DNA from: Pelosinus sp. IPA-1 | GTDB lineage: Bacteria > Bacillota > Negativicutes > DSM-13327 | Assembly: GCF_030269905.1 (NCBI RefSeq) | Contig: NZ_BSVC01000011.1 | Location: forward strand, 95,047-159,046 | DNA: 64,000 bases | Reading direction: 5' to 3' | Shown here: one piece after another, positions 20,575 to 29,898 of the stretch | Numbering within the stretch: the stretch's first letter is position 1 | How the letters are laid out: each line of letters opens with the position of its first letter | Program-made: the position numbers and the translations under genes | Notes under the pieces: generated by a model | Told to the model about the DNA's origin: nothing | The model's database searches: none | What the model saw: the letters and a program-made list of their open reading frames with translations, nothing else

Positions 20575-21939
20575 ATGCACTTTTTAAAATGGATGTACCC
20601 AGGCATTAAGGTAAAACGCTGGCTGCTATTATTTTCTTTAGGTGTTTTGGTTGCCAGTATGGGGCTTGCTATTGTGCTGAATTATAAATATGCAGGTAAT
20701 TTGGAAGAAACCATTTTTAGAATGGTGTATCTAACAACTGGAAAGTATTACTATACAGTAACCACTGTAGTAGGAATTTTTATCATTGCTGGTGGTCTCA
20801 TTGTTATGACACTAGCTACTCGGCAGATTATTGCTTCTGTGATTAGCGTATTGATCCCGGACGGTTCTGATCGACTAATTGAATTGATTTTTCAAAAACG
20901 CAAACTCAATCGCGGACCTGCTGTTACTGTTATTGGCGGAGGGACTGGATTATCGGTATTATTACGCGGGATTAAAGGCGTGACCAGCAATATTACAGCC
21001 ATTGTAACCGTAGCTGATGATGGTGGGTCTTCTGGAAGGATTCGTCAGGATTTAGATATGATTCCCCCAGGAGATTTACGTAACTGTTTAGTAGCCTTAG
21101 CGGATACAGAGCCTTTAATGGAAAAGTTATTTCAGCATCGATTTGGTGGTGCTGGAGGATTAGCAGGCCATAATTTTGGTAATTTATTCATTGCGGCCAT
21201 GACAGAAGTGCTTGGAGATGTGGAGCAAGCCTTAAAAGAGTCTAGTAAAGTTTTGGCAGTTCGAGGTAAGGTATTGCCAGCATCCACCCAGAAGGTAAGG
21301 CTCTGGGCCAAAATGGTAGATGGCAGCGTTGTAGAAGGGGAGTCTCAAATTCCTCTTGCTAATAAAAGAATTGAGAGTGTGTATCTACAGCCAGAAGAAA
21401 CCATGCCTGTAGAAAGTTCTCTAGAGGCCATACGGGATGCAGATGCTATTATTTTAGGGCCTGGCAGTCTATATACTAGTATACTTCCTAATCTTTTAGT
21501 AAGAGGTATTGCCGATACCTTACGTAAAAGCCAAGCTGTAAAAATATATATATGTAATGTTATGACCCAGCCAGGGGAGACAGATGGATATAGTGCTTCA
21601 GAGCATGTGAAAGCAATATTGGATCATGTGGGCCCTGGAGTGATTGATTATGTTGTCATTAACGGACAAAATGTAGCCGTTGAGTTACAGGAAAAGTATG
21701 CGGATCAAGGGGCATATCCTGTAGAACCTGATCTAAAAGTAATTGAGGCGATGGGGATTAAAGCTGTCGTGGCAGACGTCATTAGCGAAACAAATTGGGT
21801 ACGCCATGATCCTCTTAAGTTATCCCGGACGATTGTGTCGATGATTTATAAACTAAAAGCCAATTCGGAACGTATGAGATTATTGGATTATTATTTAATA
21901 GCCGAAAGCATAAAAGACTTAAAGAAAACGGAACGCTGA
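20575..21939 (+). CDS. yvcK: YvcK-family gluconeogenesis factor with membrane N-terminus
   Basis: A UDP-sugar-binding protein required for growth on gluconeogenic carbon and for cell shape. The core VIGGGTGLSVLLRGIK starts near residue 120, followed by VTVADDGGSSGRIRQDL, PPGDLRNCLVALA, LAGHNFGNL and ILGPGSLYTSILPNLLV. Unlike the B. subtilis form (about 317 aa) this one is 454 aa, with two N-terminal membrane segments (about 17-39 and 60-84), so it is membrane-anchored. This extended form is known in some Clostridia and Negativicutes. Confidence 0.95.
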   Translation: MHFLKWMYPGIKVKRWLLLFSLGVLVASMGLAIVLNYKYAGNLEETIFRMVYLTTGKYYYTVTTVVGIFIIAGGLIVMTLATRQIIASVISVLIPDGSDRLIELIFQKRKLNRGPAVTVIGGGTGLSVLLRGIKGVTSNITAIVTVADDGGSSGRIRQDLDMIPPGDLRNCLVALADTEPLMEKLFQHRFGGAGGLAGHNFGNLFIAAMTEVLGDVEQALKESSKVLAVRGKVLPASTQKVRLWAKMVDGSVVEGESQIPLANKRIESVYLQPEETMPVESSLEAIRDADAIILGPGSLYTSILPNLLVRGIADTLRKSQAVKIYICNVMTQPGETDGYSASEHVKAILDHVGPGVIDYVVINGQNVAVELQEKYADQGAYPVEPDLKVIEAMGIKAVVADVISETNWVRHDPLKLSRTIVSMIYKLKANSERMRLLDYYLIAESIKDLKKTER

Positions 21940-21984
21940 ATTTTGCGGCGAATAGCAAGGCGGCTTGACTGGAGTGAATGAAAT

Positions 21985-22923
21985 ATGTCTTCTTATTCTG
22001 CTGAAGTGAGAAATGAATTGGCTCGTATTGTGGGAGAGCAGGAATGTTGCAATGTAGCAGAACTAGCTTCCCTTATTCGTATGGGTGGTACCATGTTAAT
22101 TGGTGGGAATAGTAGTCTGGGCATTAATTTTACTACCGAAAATGCGGCTGTAGCGCGTAAAGCCCTAACTTTAATTAAGAGTGGCTTTCATTTAAAAACA
22201 GAAGTAGTTGTCACCCGTGGCCGTCGCTTGAAAAAAAATAATTCTTATTTAATTAAAGTAGTGCCATCCCCAGTAGTAACAGAATTACTGTCTGTACTTG
22301 GGATTATGCGTGGCGATAATTTGAATGTAAAAAGTGATAGTGGTATTTTACGCAAGGCCTGCTGTCGCCGGGCCTATTTACGTGGTTCCTTTTTGGGTGG
22401 CGGTTCAGTGAACAAACCGGAAGGGGACTATCATCTAGAGTTGGTTACAGGAAATTTAGATTTTGCTAAAACTTTGGTAAGGTTAATGAAATATTTTTCT
22501 CTGCCTGTTCGTATGACAGAACGAAAGAATGATTATATTGTTTATTTAAAAGATGGTGATGCCATAACCAGCTTTTTACGGATTATTGGCGCGCATAATG
22601 CACTTATGACCTTTGAAAATGTGCGTGTGGTAAAAGAAATGCGCAATCAGGTGAATCGCCTAGTGAACTGTGAAACGGCCAATTTGCAAAAGACCGTGAA
22701 TGCGGCGGTTAGACAGGTAAAGTGCATTCAATTAATTGCTCTACGGATTGGCCTAAATAAACTCCCCCATTCTTTAAGAGAGGTTGCAGATTTAAGGTTA
22801 GCTCATCCAGAAGCCACTTTGCAGGAATTGGTAGATGCTATGGATGGCCGAGTCGGAAGATCAGGCATGAATCACCGATTGCGCAAAATAGAGCAGATTG
22901 CGATGGAGTTGGAACATGAATAA
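21985..22923 (+). CDS. whiA: DNA-binding protein WhiA
   Basis: A conserved Gram-positive regulator linked to division and sporulation, with a degenerate LAGLIDADG-like N-terminal fold and a C-terminal HTH. Visible parts are SYSAEVRNELARI, CCRRAYLRGSFLGGGSVNKPEGDYHLE and the C-terminal LPHSLREVADLRLAHPEATLQEL. Length 312 aa is normal. The RBS is weak (GGAG about 11 nt upstream). Its end overlaps the next gene by 8 bp. Confidence 0.96.
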   Translation: MSSYSAEVRNELARIVGEQECCNVAELASLIRMGGTMLIGGNSSLGINFTTENAAVARKALTLIKSGFHLKTEVVVTRGRRLKKNNSYLIKVVPSPVVTELLSVLGIMRGDNLNVKSDSGILRKACCRRAYLRGSFLGGGSVNKPEGDYHLELVTGNLDFAKTLVRLMKYFSLPVRMTERKNDYIVYLKDGDAITSFLRIIGAHNALMTFENVRVVKEMRNQVNRLVNCETANLQKTVNAAVRQVKCIQLIALRIGLNKLPHSLREVADLRLAHPEATLQELVDAMDGRVGRSGMNHRLRKIEQIAMELEHE

Positions 22924-23665
22924 ATATATGGCACTAGGTGCCCTTTTCATTGTAGTTGTCTTTAGTTGGATTGTTTGGCCAACAGCTGGGGTGCCTATTT
23001 TGGCTTATCATCAGGTAAGTGAAGAGGATGATATCTATAGCGTAACAGCGAGTCAGTTTGAGGATCAAATGAAATATTTGCAGGAAAATGGTTATCATGC
23101 TATTTCCTTAGAGGACTTATTTAAATCTTATCAAGGACAAGGTAATTTGCCGGAGAAACCAGTGGTGATTACCTTTGATGATGGTTATGAAGATAATTAT
23201 CTTACGGCTTTGCCTATTATGGAAAAGTACGGTATGAGGGCTACCGTTTTTGTTGTACCTAGCTTAGTGGGAACAACAGAGTATTTGTCATGGCAGCAAG
23301 TAAGTGCATTAGAGGAGAGACATACGGAGATCGGGTCCCACACAATGTCTCATATTGCATTAAATGAAATTAGTCCAGAGGAGCAACGCCACGAAATAGA
23401 AGATTCAAAAACAGTTTTAGAGCAACATATTGGTAAGCCTGTTGTCTTTTTTGCCTATCCTTACGGGCAATTTACGGGAACTACGGAGCAAATTCTGCGG
23501 GAGGCAGGATACCAAGGAGCTTGTTCAGGGGTTGCTGGACTGAATCGAAGCAGTACAGATGTATTTGCCTTGAAACGGGTTAATGTGCCTCATCCAAAGT
23601 ACGGCTTATGGGAATTTCGTTTGCGTCTATTCAGGGCTCATCTCTATAGTAAGCTAGGGCTATAA
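22916..23665 (+). CDS. Polysaccharide deacetylase (CE4), membrane-anchored
   Basis: A carbohydrate esterase family 4 enzyme, probably acting on peptidoglycan or another surface glycan. An N-terminal signal anchor (about 4-22) is followed by VPILAYHQV, the catalytic metal motif TFDDGYEDN, the metal histidines in SHTMSHIAL and the substrate-groove motif FFAYPYGQ. Length is 249 aa. ATG 22916 lies inside the whiA 3' end with TGGAG upstream, suggesting coupled translation. Confidence 0.92.
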   Translation: MNKYMALGALFIVVVFSWIVWPTAGVPILAYHQVSEEDDIYSVTASQFEDQMKYLQENGYHAISLEDLFKSYQGQGNLPEKPVVITFDDGYEDNYLTALPIMEKYGMRATVFVVPSLVGTTEYLSWQQVSALEERHTEIGSHTMSHIALNEISPEEQRHEIEDSKTVLEQHIGKPVVFFAYPYGQFTGTTEQILREAGYQGACSGVAGLNRSSTDVFALKRVNVPHPKYGLWEFRLRLFRAHLYSKLGL

Positions 23666-23670
23666 CAAAA

Positions 23671-23717
23671 AAATAAGCTTAAACCATATCAACTTATGGT
23701 TTAAGCTTATTTTTTTT
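23671..23717 (+). terminator. Terminator of the rapZ-whiA unit
   Basis: A 17-bp stem aataagcttaaaccata / tatggtttaagcttatt is followed by T8. Confidence 0.95.
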
Positions 23718-23780
23718 ACGTATTGTGGAATACTATTTTCATTCGAGTCAACCACAAGCAAAAAAGAGGTGAGGCGTATT

Positions 23781-24818
23781 ATGGCTGAAAAAGATGTTGC
23801 CCTACAAGGGGAAGCTCATAAACAAGGTAAGTTATTTTTAAAAGCAATGAAAGCTTGTAGCTCTATAAAGGTAGGCATGGTGCTGTTATTACTATTAATT
23901 GGGGCATCCATGGCTGGTACAATCATTTCGGTAAAAGGCTACGATGTGTATCATAGTCTAGTTTTTAGGATATTACTACTCTTAGTATGTAGTGCCATTT
24001 TTCTCCGCAGTGTGTGGCAGTTTTCTATCCTTTACTCTTCAAAGTATAGGACAAGGCTTTCTTCTTGGGGAAGTTTGCTTGTACATGTAGCAATTCTACT
24101 CATTGTAATGGGGGCATTATATGGTAATCAATATGGTTTTAGTGAGGAAATTAATCTGCCTGTAGGTAGTAGTTATGAGATTAACAATAGTAAGTACGGG
24201 ATTGATGAACCTTTTTCCTTGCAGCTCCAAAAATTTGAAACGAGATATAATCCAGATCACTCTGTGTCTGACTGGGTGAGTTATATTATTATTCTAGGTG
24301 AGGGGGAAGAAGCAGCGGCACAGGAGATAAAAGTCAATCATCCCTATACGTATCATGGAGTTAGTGTCTATCAATCATCTTTTGGTATGGCCATGAAAAC
24401 TCAGTATTTGAGTAATGAGGGGAATGTGCTCCAGGAGGCTAGTTTAGAAGAAGGTAACGCAATGGTGCTTGAGGAACAGCCTGGTGTGATGATTCGATTT
24501 ATGCGGTATATACCTAGCCCTACTCCTCAGGTTTTATACATCGTATATAAAGATGGGCGGGAATATGATTGGGGGGCATTGCCTCTAGGTAGCAGTAAGT
24601 CCATTGGCAATGCTATAGGTATGGTAAGTTTCAAAGAAGCCCAGCCCTTTTCTGGTTTACTGATAAAACGAGATCCAGGGATTTCCTTTGTGTGGACGGG
24701 GTTTGTCTTATTGGCTTTTGGCTTTTTTTTAAGCTTATATAAAAAAGATAATACGGTTTTTGAACCACAAAGGCACAATACCACTAACGTGGTACATAAA
24801 GGAGAAAAAATAATTTAA
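23781..24818 (+). CDS. resB: Cytochrome c biogenesis protein ResB (Ccs1)
   Basis: A membrane subunit of System II cytochrome c maturation; with CcsA it exports heme and attaches it to apocytochromes outside the membrane. Membrane segments are at about 30-50, 65-85 and 100-118, then a large outside domain (about 120-305) and a last segment (about 310-328). Length is 345 aa. The ATG at 23781 has AAGAGGTGAGG upstream. The last 19 residues (FEPQRHNTTNVV onward) are encoded by a dispersed repeat that overlaps the 3' end. It is the partner of ccsA and serves nrfHA. Confidence 0.92.
   Translation: MAEKDVALQGEAHKQGKLFLKAMKACSSIKVGMVLLLLLIGASMAGTIISVKGYDVYHSLVFRILLLLVCSAIFLRSVWQFSILYSSKYRTRLSSWGSLLVHVAILLIVMGALYGNQYGFSEEINLPVGSSYEINNSKYGIDEPFSLQLQKFETRYNPDHSVSDWVSYIIILGEGEEAAAQEIKVNHPYTYHGVSVYQSSFGMAMKTQYLSNEGNVLQEASLEEGNAMVLEEQPGVMIRFMRYIPSPTPQVLYIVYKDGREYDWGALPLGSSKSIGNAIGMVSFKEAQPFSGLLIKRDPGISFVWTGFVLLAFGFFLSLYKKDNTVFEPQRHNTTNVVHKGEKII
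24761..24803. repeat. Type B half repeat inside the resB 3' end
   Basis: tgaaccacaaaggcacaat is followed by the small palindrome taccactaacgtggta, matching the left half of the units at 36323 and 36943. It encodes the extreme C-terminus of ResB. Confidence 0.8.
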
Positions 24819-24887
24819 CCGCAGAGTGCGCTGAGAGGATTTTTATAACCTTAGCTTTTCTCTGTGTCCTCTGTGTCTCTGCGGTTA
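24815..24887. repeat. Dispersed inverted repeat, type A, copy 6
   Basis: The arms are ttaaccgcagagtgcgctga and ctctgtgtctctgcggttaa. The left arm supplies the resB stop codon. It lies between resB and ccsA, inside what is otherwise an operon. Confidence 0.88.
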
Positions 24888-24944
24888 AAAAATATCAGTG
24901 TTTTTTATAGTAGTAGAAAAAATAGTAAGGAAGAGTGAAAATAG

Positions 24945-25775
24945 TTGGGAAACTGGGAAAAAGAGTTTTTTAGTATTGCTTTTATTAGTTATTTTGTAGC
25001 CAGTTGTTTGTATATTGGACATTTAATTTGGTTGAAAGAAAAATTGGGGAGCTGGGCAAGAATTTTCACTATTCTTGGGTTTCTTGTTAATACATTAGCC
25101 ATGGCAGCTCGCACCATAAATGCTGGGCACATTCCTTTTGCTAATATGTACGAGTTTGGCATGGCTTTTGTTTGGGGGATTACCCTACTCTATATTTACA
25201 TAGAGTATCGTCATAAAAATTATTCCCTGGGGGCCTTTATATTGCCAGTGGCTTTTGTGCTTACGGGCATATTTTCTAATTTTTATCAAGAAGCCCATCC
25301 TCTGATGCCTGCTCTCAAAAGCAATTGGCTACTAGTACATGTCATAACAGCTGTTATTGCCTATGGAGCATTGGCTATTTCTTTTGCCTTAGCTCTCATG
25401 TATTTATGGAAGCAGCGTATTGAGGAAACGGGAGAGCAGGGCCCCATTATGAGTAAGTTACCGCCTTTAGTTACATTAAGTGCTTTGGTGAATCAATGTA
25501 TTGATTTGGCGGTGCCTTTTTTAACTCTGCTCATAATAACAGGTGCTGTTTGGGCAGAATATGCTTGGGGATCATATTGGCGATGGGATCCTAAAGAAAC
25601 CTGGTCTTTAATTACCTGGTTAATCTATGCAATTTATCTTCACGGACGTGTTTCTTTAGGTTGGCGAGGAAAAAAGGCCATGAATTGGGCAGTTGTTGGC
25701 TTTATCACCGTTCTATTTACCTTTATCGGTGTAAATGTGTTATTGCCAGGTTTACATAGTTATGCGTTGCTTTAG
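24945..25775 (+). CDS. ccsA: Cytochrome c biogenesis protein CcsA (CcsB/ResC)
   Basis: A heme-handling membrane subunit of System II. It has about eight membrane segments and the tryptophan-rich WWD-type heme motif WGSYWRWDPKETWSLITW (near 206-223), plus conserved histidines. Length 276 aa is typical. The only plausible start is TTG at 24945 behind AAGGAAGAG. It forms the synthase with ResB. Confidence 0.93.
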   Translation: MGNWEKEFFSIAFISYFVASCLYIGHLIWLKEKLGSWARIFTILGFLVNTLAMAARTINAGHIPFANMYEFGMAFVWGITLLYIYIEYRHKNYSLGAFILPVAFVLTGIFSNFYQEAHPLMPALKSNWLLVHVITAVIAYGALAISFALALMYLWKQRIEETGEQGPIMSKLPPLVTLSALVNQCIDLAVPFLTLLIITGAVWAEYAWGSYWRWDPKETWSLITWLIYAIYLHGRVSLGWRGKKAMNWAVVGFITVLFTFIGVNVLLPGLHSYALL

Positions 25776-25834
25776 AATACGGACAACATCGTGCTGTAAG
25801 TCTTTACTGGAAGGTATTGAAAGGGGTGGGATGA

Positions 25835-26308
25835 TTGGATCTAGGAGAGTTGTTATCCCGTAGTTCGCTGAAATTAATTTTGCTAGGCATTATTGTCGCT
25901 GTAGTGGGAATGTTGTTATCCGGGGCTAGTTTTGTCTATTCTAGCGGTCCCGATTTTTGTGGAAGCTGCCATTCTATGGAGCATGTATATTACACATGGC
26001 AGGCATCCAATCATAAACAATTTACCTGTAGTGATTGTCATGTTCCTCATGATAATATTGTAGAAACCATGTACGTTAAGGGGGAAAATGGTATGCGGGA
26101 CGTATACCATGAATTTTTACGAGATTACCCTGATACTCTATATTTCACATCAAAGGGTAAAGAAATTGCGAATGGAAACTGCTTGCGTTGTCATGCCTCC
26201 GTTGTGGAAAACACTCACTTAGCACAGGGGAAACTAAATTGCATCACGTGTCATAGGGGTGTTGCTCACGGGCAAAAAATGGTTCCAGGAGGGGTTAGAG
26301 TTGAGTAG
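25835..26308 (+). CDS. nrfH: Cytochrome c nitrite reductase small subunit NrfH
   Basis: A membrane-anchored tetraheme quinol dehydrogenase of the NapC/NirT family that feeds NrfA. One N-terminal membrane helix (about 12-33) and four CxxCH heme sites (CGSCH, CSDCH, CLRCH, CITCH) are seen. Length 157 aa is normal. It starts at TTG behind a GGGGTGGG site. It overlaps nrfA by 8 bp. Confidence 0.95.
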   Translation: MDLGELLSRSSLKLILLGIIVAVVGMLLSGASFVYSSGPDFCGSCHSMEHVYYTWQASNHKQFTCSDCHVPHDNIVETMYVKGENGMRDVYHEFLRDYPDTLYFTSKGKEIANGNCLRCHASVVENTHLAQGKLNCITCHRGVAHGQKMVPGGVRVE

Positions 26309-27581
26309 AGCACAGAGATTTTTAGCAGTATTTTTAGGTATGATGGTGCTTTTTTTTGGTTTTGTAGTAGTGCGCGTTTGGGCTTTAAAACCATCTTCTA
26401 CAATTAAATTATCTCCCATAGCCGCTGGGGAGTATGATCCGGCAGTATGGGGCAAAGCATATCCTCTTGAATATGCAAGTTATCAAAAGAATCTAGAACA
26501 AGCACCATCACCAACAGGGTATGGGGGCAGCGTAAAAGTGCAGAAAGCTGATATGCAACCTGAAATATATGTTAATTTTAAGGGCAATCCTTTTAGTAAA
26601 GATTATACTGAAGAGCGAGGACATCTATACTCCTTGGATGATCTTAGAGAATCTAAGCGTATTGGGCCTACAAGCAAAGGTGCCTGTATTACTTGCAAAA
26701 CCCCCTATATAGAAGAGTTCTACAAGCAATCGGGTTGGGGCTTTGCTAACCAGCCGCTTTCGGGGCTCATAGAACAGTCCAAGCATCCTGTAAGCTGCGC
26801 TAATTGTCACGATCCAGAGACAATGAACCTTAGGGTGATAAATCCTGCCTTTATTGAAGCGATGGGGCGAAAAGGAGTGGATGTAACAAAAGCCAGCCGG
26901 GAAGAAATGCGTAGCTATGTCTGTGGACAGTGTCATGCAGAATACTATTTTGAACCTGAAACAACAAGAGTTGTGTTTCCTTGGGATAAAGGTGTAACAC
27001 CGCAAGAGATGTATCAGTATTATGAAACGAAACCCAATGGATTTGCCCAAGACTTCATTCACCCTGATTCCAAAACTCCAGTGCTCAAAGCGCAGCACCC
27101 TGATTTTGAAGAATGGCAGAATGGTGTACATGGTAAATTCGGCGTGTCTTGTGCTGACTGTCATATGCCCTATATTCGTGAGAATGGGAAAAAGTATAGT
27201 TCCCATTGGATGACAAGTCCTTTAAAAAACTTAGATGCTTCCTGTATGCCTTGTCATAAAGAGGGCACGGATCAACTCTACAATCAAGTGAAGGCAGAGC
27301 AGGATAATGTTTGGCAATTGCAACATACAGCGGGCATGAACGTGGCAAAGGCTCATGAAACTATAACAAAAGCTGGGAATAACCCGAATGCCAATCAAGC
27401 AGAACTTGGTAATGCTCGGGAATTATTGCGTCGGGCTCAGTGGTACTGGGATTATGTCGCTGCTGCAAATAGTATGGGCTTTCATAATTCAGTGCAGGAA
27501 TTACACACTCTAGGCCAGTCTATTGATCTATCTCACCAAGCTATTGATGCGGCAAATCGAGCAATTGGTAATCAATTGTAA
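26301..27581 (+). CDS. nrfA: Ammonia-forming cytochrome c nitrite reductase NrfA
   Basis: A pentaheme catalytic subunit that reduces nitrite to ammonium outside the membrane. A signal anchor (about 7-28) is followed by the active-site heme motif CITCK, with lysine in place of histidine as is diagnostic for NrfA, and four CxxCH sites (CANCH, CGQCH, CADCH, CMPCH). Candidate catalytic Arg (MNLRVINP), Tyr (CHAEYYF) and His (WQNGVHGK) are all present. The TTG at 26301 is chosen because AGGAGGGG lies just before it. Length is 426 aa. Confidence 0.97.
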   Translation: MSRAQRFLAVFLGMMVLFFGFVVVRVWALKPSSTIKLSPIAAGEYDPAVWGKAYPLEYASYQKNLEQAPSPTGYGGSVKVQKADMQPEIYVNFKGNPFSKDYTEERGHLYSLDDLRESKRIGPTSKGACITCKTPYIEEFYKQSGWGFANQPLSGLIEQSKHPVSCANCHDPETMNLRVINPAFIEAMGRKGVDVTKASREEMRSYVCGQCHAEYYFEPETTRVVFPWDKGVTPQEMYQYYETKPNGFAQDFIHPDSKTPVLKAQHPDFEEWQNGVHGKFGVSCADCHMPYIRENGKKYSSHWMTSPLKNLDASCMPCHKEGTDQLYNQVKAEQDNVWQLQHTAGMNVAKAHETITKAGNNPNANQAELGNARELLRRAQWYWDYVAAANSMGFHNSVQELHTLGQSIDLSHQAIDAANRAIGNQL

Positions 27582-27587
27582 AATACA

Positions 27588-27645
27588 GATAAGACCCTTT
27601 GGCTATAGTTGTTTACAAATAACTGCCAAATGGGTCTTATTTTGT
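27588..27645 (+). terminator. Terminator of the nrf unit
   Basis: Outer stem ataagaccc / gggtcttat with an internal gttgtttacaaataac hairpin. A short T-run follows. Confidence 0.8.
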
Positions 27646-27706
27646 CATTTTACATACTATACAGGTGTTGGTATAATGATGCTATGTCCAAAAAGGGGGT
27701 AGCATA

Positions 27707-28777
27707 ATGAATTGGTTTAAAACTGGCGTATTAGCGCTTATCATGCCTGTAATGTTACATAGTACAGCACTGGCATCTACTGTATATTCTACGGTGAAAT
27801 TGGATGGTTTGAAATTACCAGAGTGGTCAACAACTGTATCGCCTTATGGCGGCAAACTATTATTATCAGATAGCCCAGAGACGGTGCCTGATGATGGAAT
27901 TATGTATCAGGATACTGTAGACGGTGATATTCGCTTATTTTTTCACCACGTAAACGGCACTCAAGTAAACAAAAAAATTATTGTTTTATTAGAAAATGCT
28001 GATGAGGTGTACCCGGCTCATGTTACTGTAACAAAGTTTGGATTAGGTGGACCAAGTTTGGATTATCTAGAGGTTGGTAAAAAGGTACAAAAAGATTATT
28101 TGCAGGATGAGAACTTATATCTGTTAGAGGTTCCTGAAAAGGGCTCCAGAAGTTTAATTTCCTTTCTTGATACAAGTATTGTAGAGCCTAATATGCTTGT
28201 AAACGGCATGTACGATTTCAAAACAGATCGTCCTATTACTGTAAAAGTAATGATGATGCCTGTGGACGCGGATATTCAGGAGTTTGCGAGAGCAGCAAAA
28301 GTATTGCCAGCGGATCAGTATCGATTACGTGGAACATTTGAAGGCAAAGATCGTTTAGTTGTAGGAAAAGAAGTCTACGATAGCAAGCAAAGTGGGGCAG
28401 TTGCTCTTACCTTAGCAGATAATCACATTGACCCTTATGTCACAGGGATTGATGCTACAGATGGTACATCTACCTTAAATTATGGCAATTACGGTATTGT
28501 ATATAAGGTATTCTTGCCCTCCATGTCAGGCGGAAAAGCATCTTATTACTTAAATCCACGGGGTGGAGAATATGCAGGGTGGTTGGGTTTAGAATATCGA
28601 CATCAAGATGAACACTCCATACCGACACCTGCTGATGTTATGTCTTTTGGTTCTAAAAAAATCAGTGAGAGTGCTTTTCTTGGTACCTATGAAACAGGAA
28701 AAGCAGTATGGTTAACCTTCAGCCCACCAGGCGCTTCCAATCTACCTATAAAATTAATTATTGCTCCAGCAAAATAA
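27707..28777 (+). CDS. Secreted protein of unknown function
   Basis: I do not recognise this 356-residue protein. It has a clear signal peptide (about 1-23, HSTALAS), no further membrane segment, and a mixed beta-rich body. There are no cysteines and no heme or metal motif that I can see. Motif-like stretches are FGLGGPSLDYLEVGKKVQKDY, NGMYDFKTDRPITVKV and YYLNPRGGEYAGW. The last segment (AVWLTFSPPGASNLPIKLIIAP) looks like the edge of a beta domain. It has its own AAAGGGGG RBS. An IS remnant begins 6 bp after the stop, so any downstream partner may have been lost. Confidence 0.8.
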   Translation: MNWFKTGVLALIMPVMLHSTALASTVYSTVKLDGLKLPEWSTTVSPYGGKLLLSDSPETVPDDGIMYQDTVDGDIRLFFHHVNGTQVNKKIIVLLENADEVYPAHVTVTKFGLGGPSLDYLEVGKKVQKDYLQDENLYLLEVPEKGSRSLISFLDTSIVEPNMLVNGMYDFKTDRPITVKVMMMPVDADIQEFARAAKVLPADQYRLRGTFEGKDRLVVGKEVYDSKQSGAVALTLADNHIDPYVTGIDATDGTSTLNYGNYGIVYKVFLPSMSGGKASYYLNPRGGEYAGWLGLEYRHQDEHSIPTPADVMSFGSKKISESAFLGTYETGKAVWLTFSPPGASNLPIKLIIAPAK

Positions 28778-28782
28778 AGACT

Positions 28783-29797
28783 AGAGTCAAGGACGGTTCG
28801 AAGCCACTGAAAAAATCGAATATCCAGTATGATCCCGGTAATAGCCGTCCAGCTAAAGAGCCGGAAATGATGGCTAAACTATTGATATTGCAGTATCTAT
28901 ATAATTTATCTGATGTAAAAAATAATTGAAGAAGTCTCATTGAACTTAGCATATATGTGGTTTATTGGCATTAATCCTGATGAAGAGTTGACGGATGCAA
29001 GTTTACTTGCCAAATTTAGAACACAAAGACTTAAAGGTACTAGTATTGATGATATTATTCAGGAAGTAGTTCATCAATGTATAGAAAAGGGTATTATTAA
29101 AAGCAATGGGCTTAGCATAGATGCTACTCATACAACGGCTAATACAATTAAGAAAGTACCGGAACGAATCATGAAACATTTGGCGAAAAAATATTTAAAA
29201 GTTTAGAAAAAGAGTACGGAGAAATACCTTTAAGTGCTTCAGTATACAAAATTGATGATACTAAGTTTAGTTATAATAAAGATAGCGACCAATGGTTTTG
29301 CGAAATGGGGTACTATACAGTAGTCAAGAAATGCCGGCAGCAAAAAAACAAGGCCAGTATGTTAACATATACATTTGATAAAGAAAATTGTATAGGCTGT
29401 CCCAATAGAGCCCAGTGTATCAACGGAAATTCTAAGACAAAGCGGTTATCTATCGGAATCCATGCTGGTGAATATTATGAATACAGTCAGCAACAGAATG
29501 GAATTCGAAAAGTATAAAAAACGTGCTAGCCATGAATGGAAGAATGGCGAAATGAAGCGCTTTCATGGATTAGACCGTGCCCGGGGGCACGGTCTAAAAA
29601 GTATGAGCACTCAAGCTAAACTAACTGCTTTGGCGGTTAATTTAAAAAGGATAGCAGCTCTGCTATTCTTATATCTTACTTATTTAAAACAAATTCTTTG
29701 TAGAATGGAGGCTTTATCGAGAATTTTCATAAAGTAAGCTGATTATACCGCTTAAAGATAAGGCTTTTTCAGTGGTTTCGAACCGTCCCTTGACTCT
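28783..29797 (+). mobile_element. Decayed IS1182-like element
   Basis: The terminal inverted repeats (agagtcaaggacggttcgaa at the left, its near-complement at 29765-29797) are intact. Inside, the transposase is in at least three out-of-frame pieces (about 28940-29206, 29215-29517, 29500-29737). The last pieces show the IS1182 C-terminal pattern CIGCPNRAQC ... KRASHEWKNGEMKRFHG ... LTALAVNLKRIAALL. The N-terminal third is largely missing. A shorter copy with the same ends lies at 31510. Confidence 0.85.
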
Positions 29798-29898
29798 TAT
29801 TTTATCGCTATAAGAAGTAACGCATCAGTGCCGTTATTAAAAGTAAAACTAATAGAAATAGAAATGATGACCGATGAACTATTATTAAATAAATGGCT

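Noticed and set aside
26301..27581. NrfA lacking a normal heme site because one motif is CxxCK
   Set aside because: Lysine at the active-site heme is the normal and diagnostic feature of NrfA.
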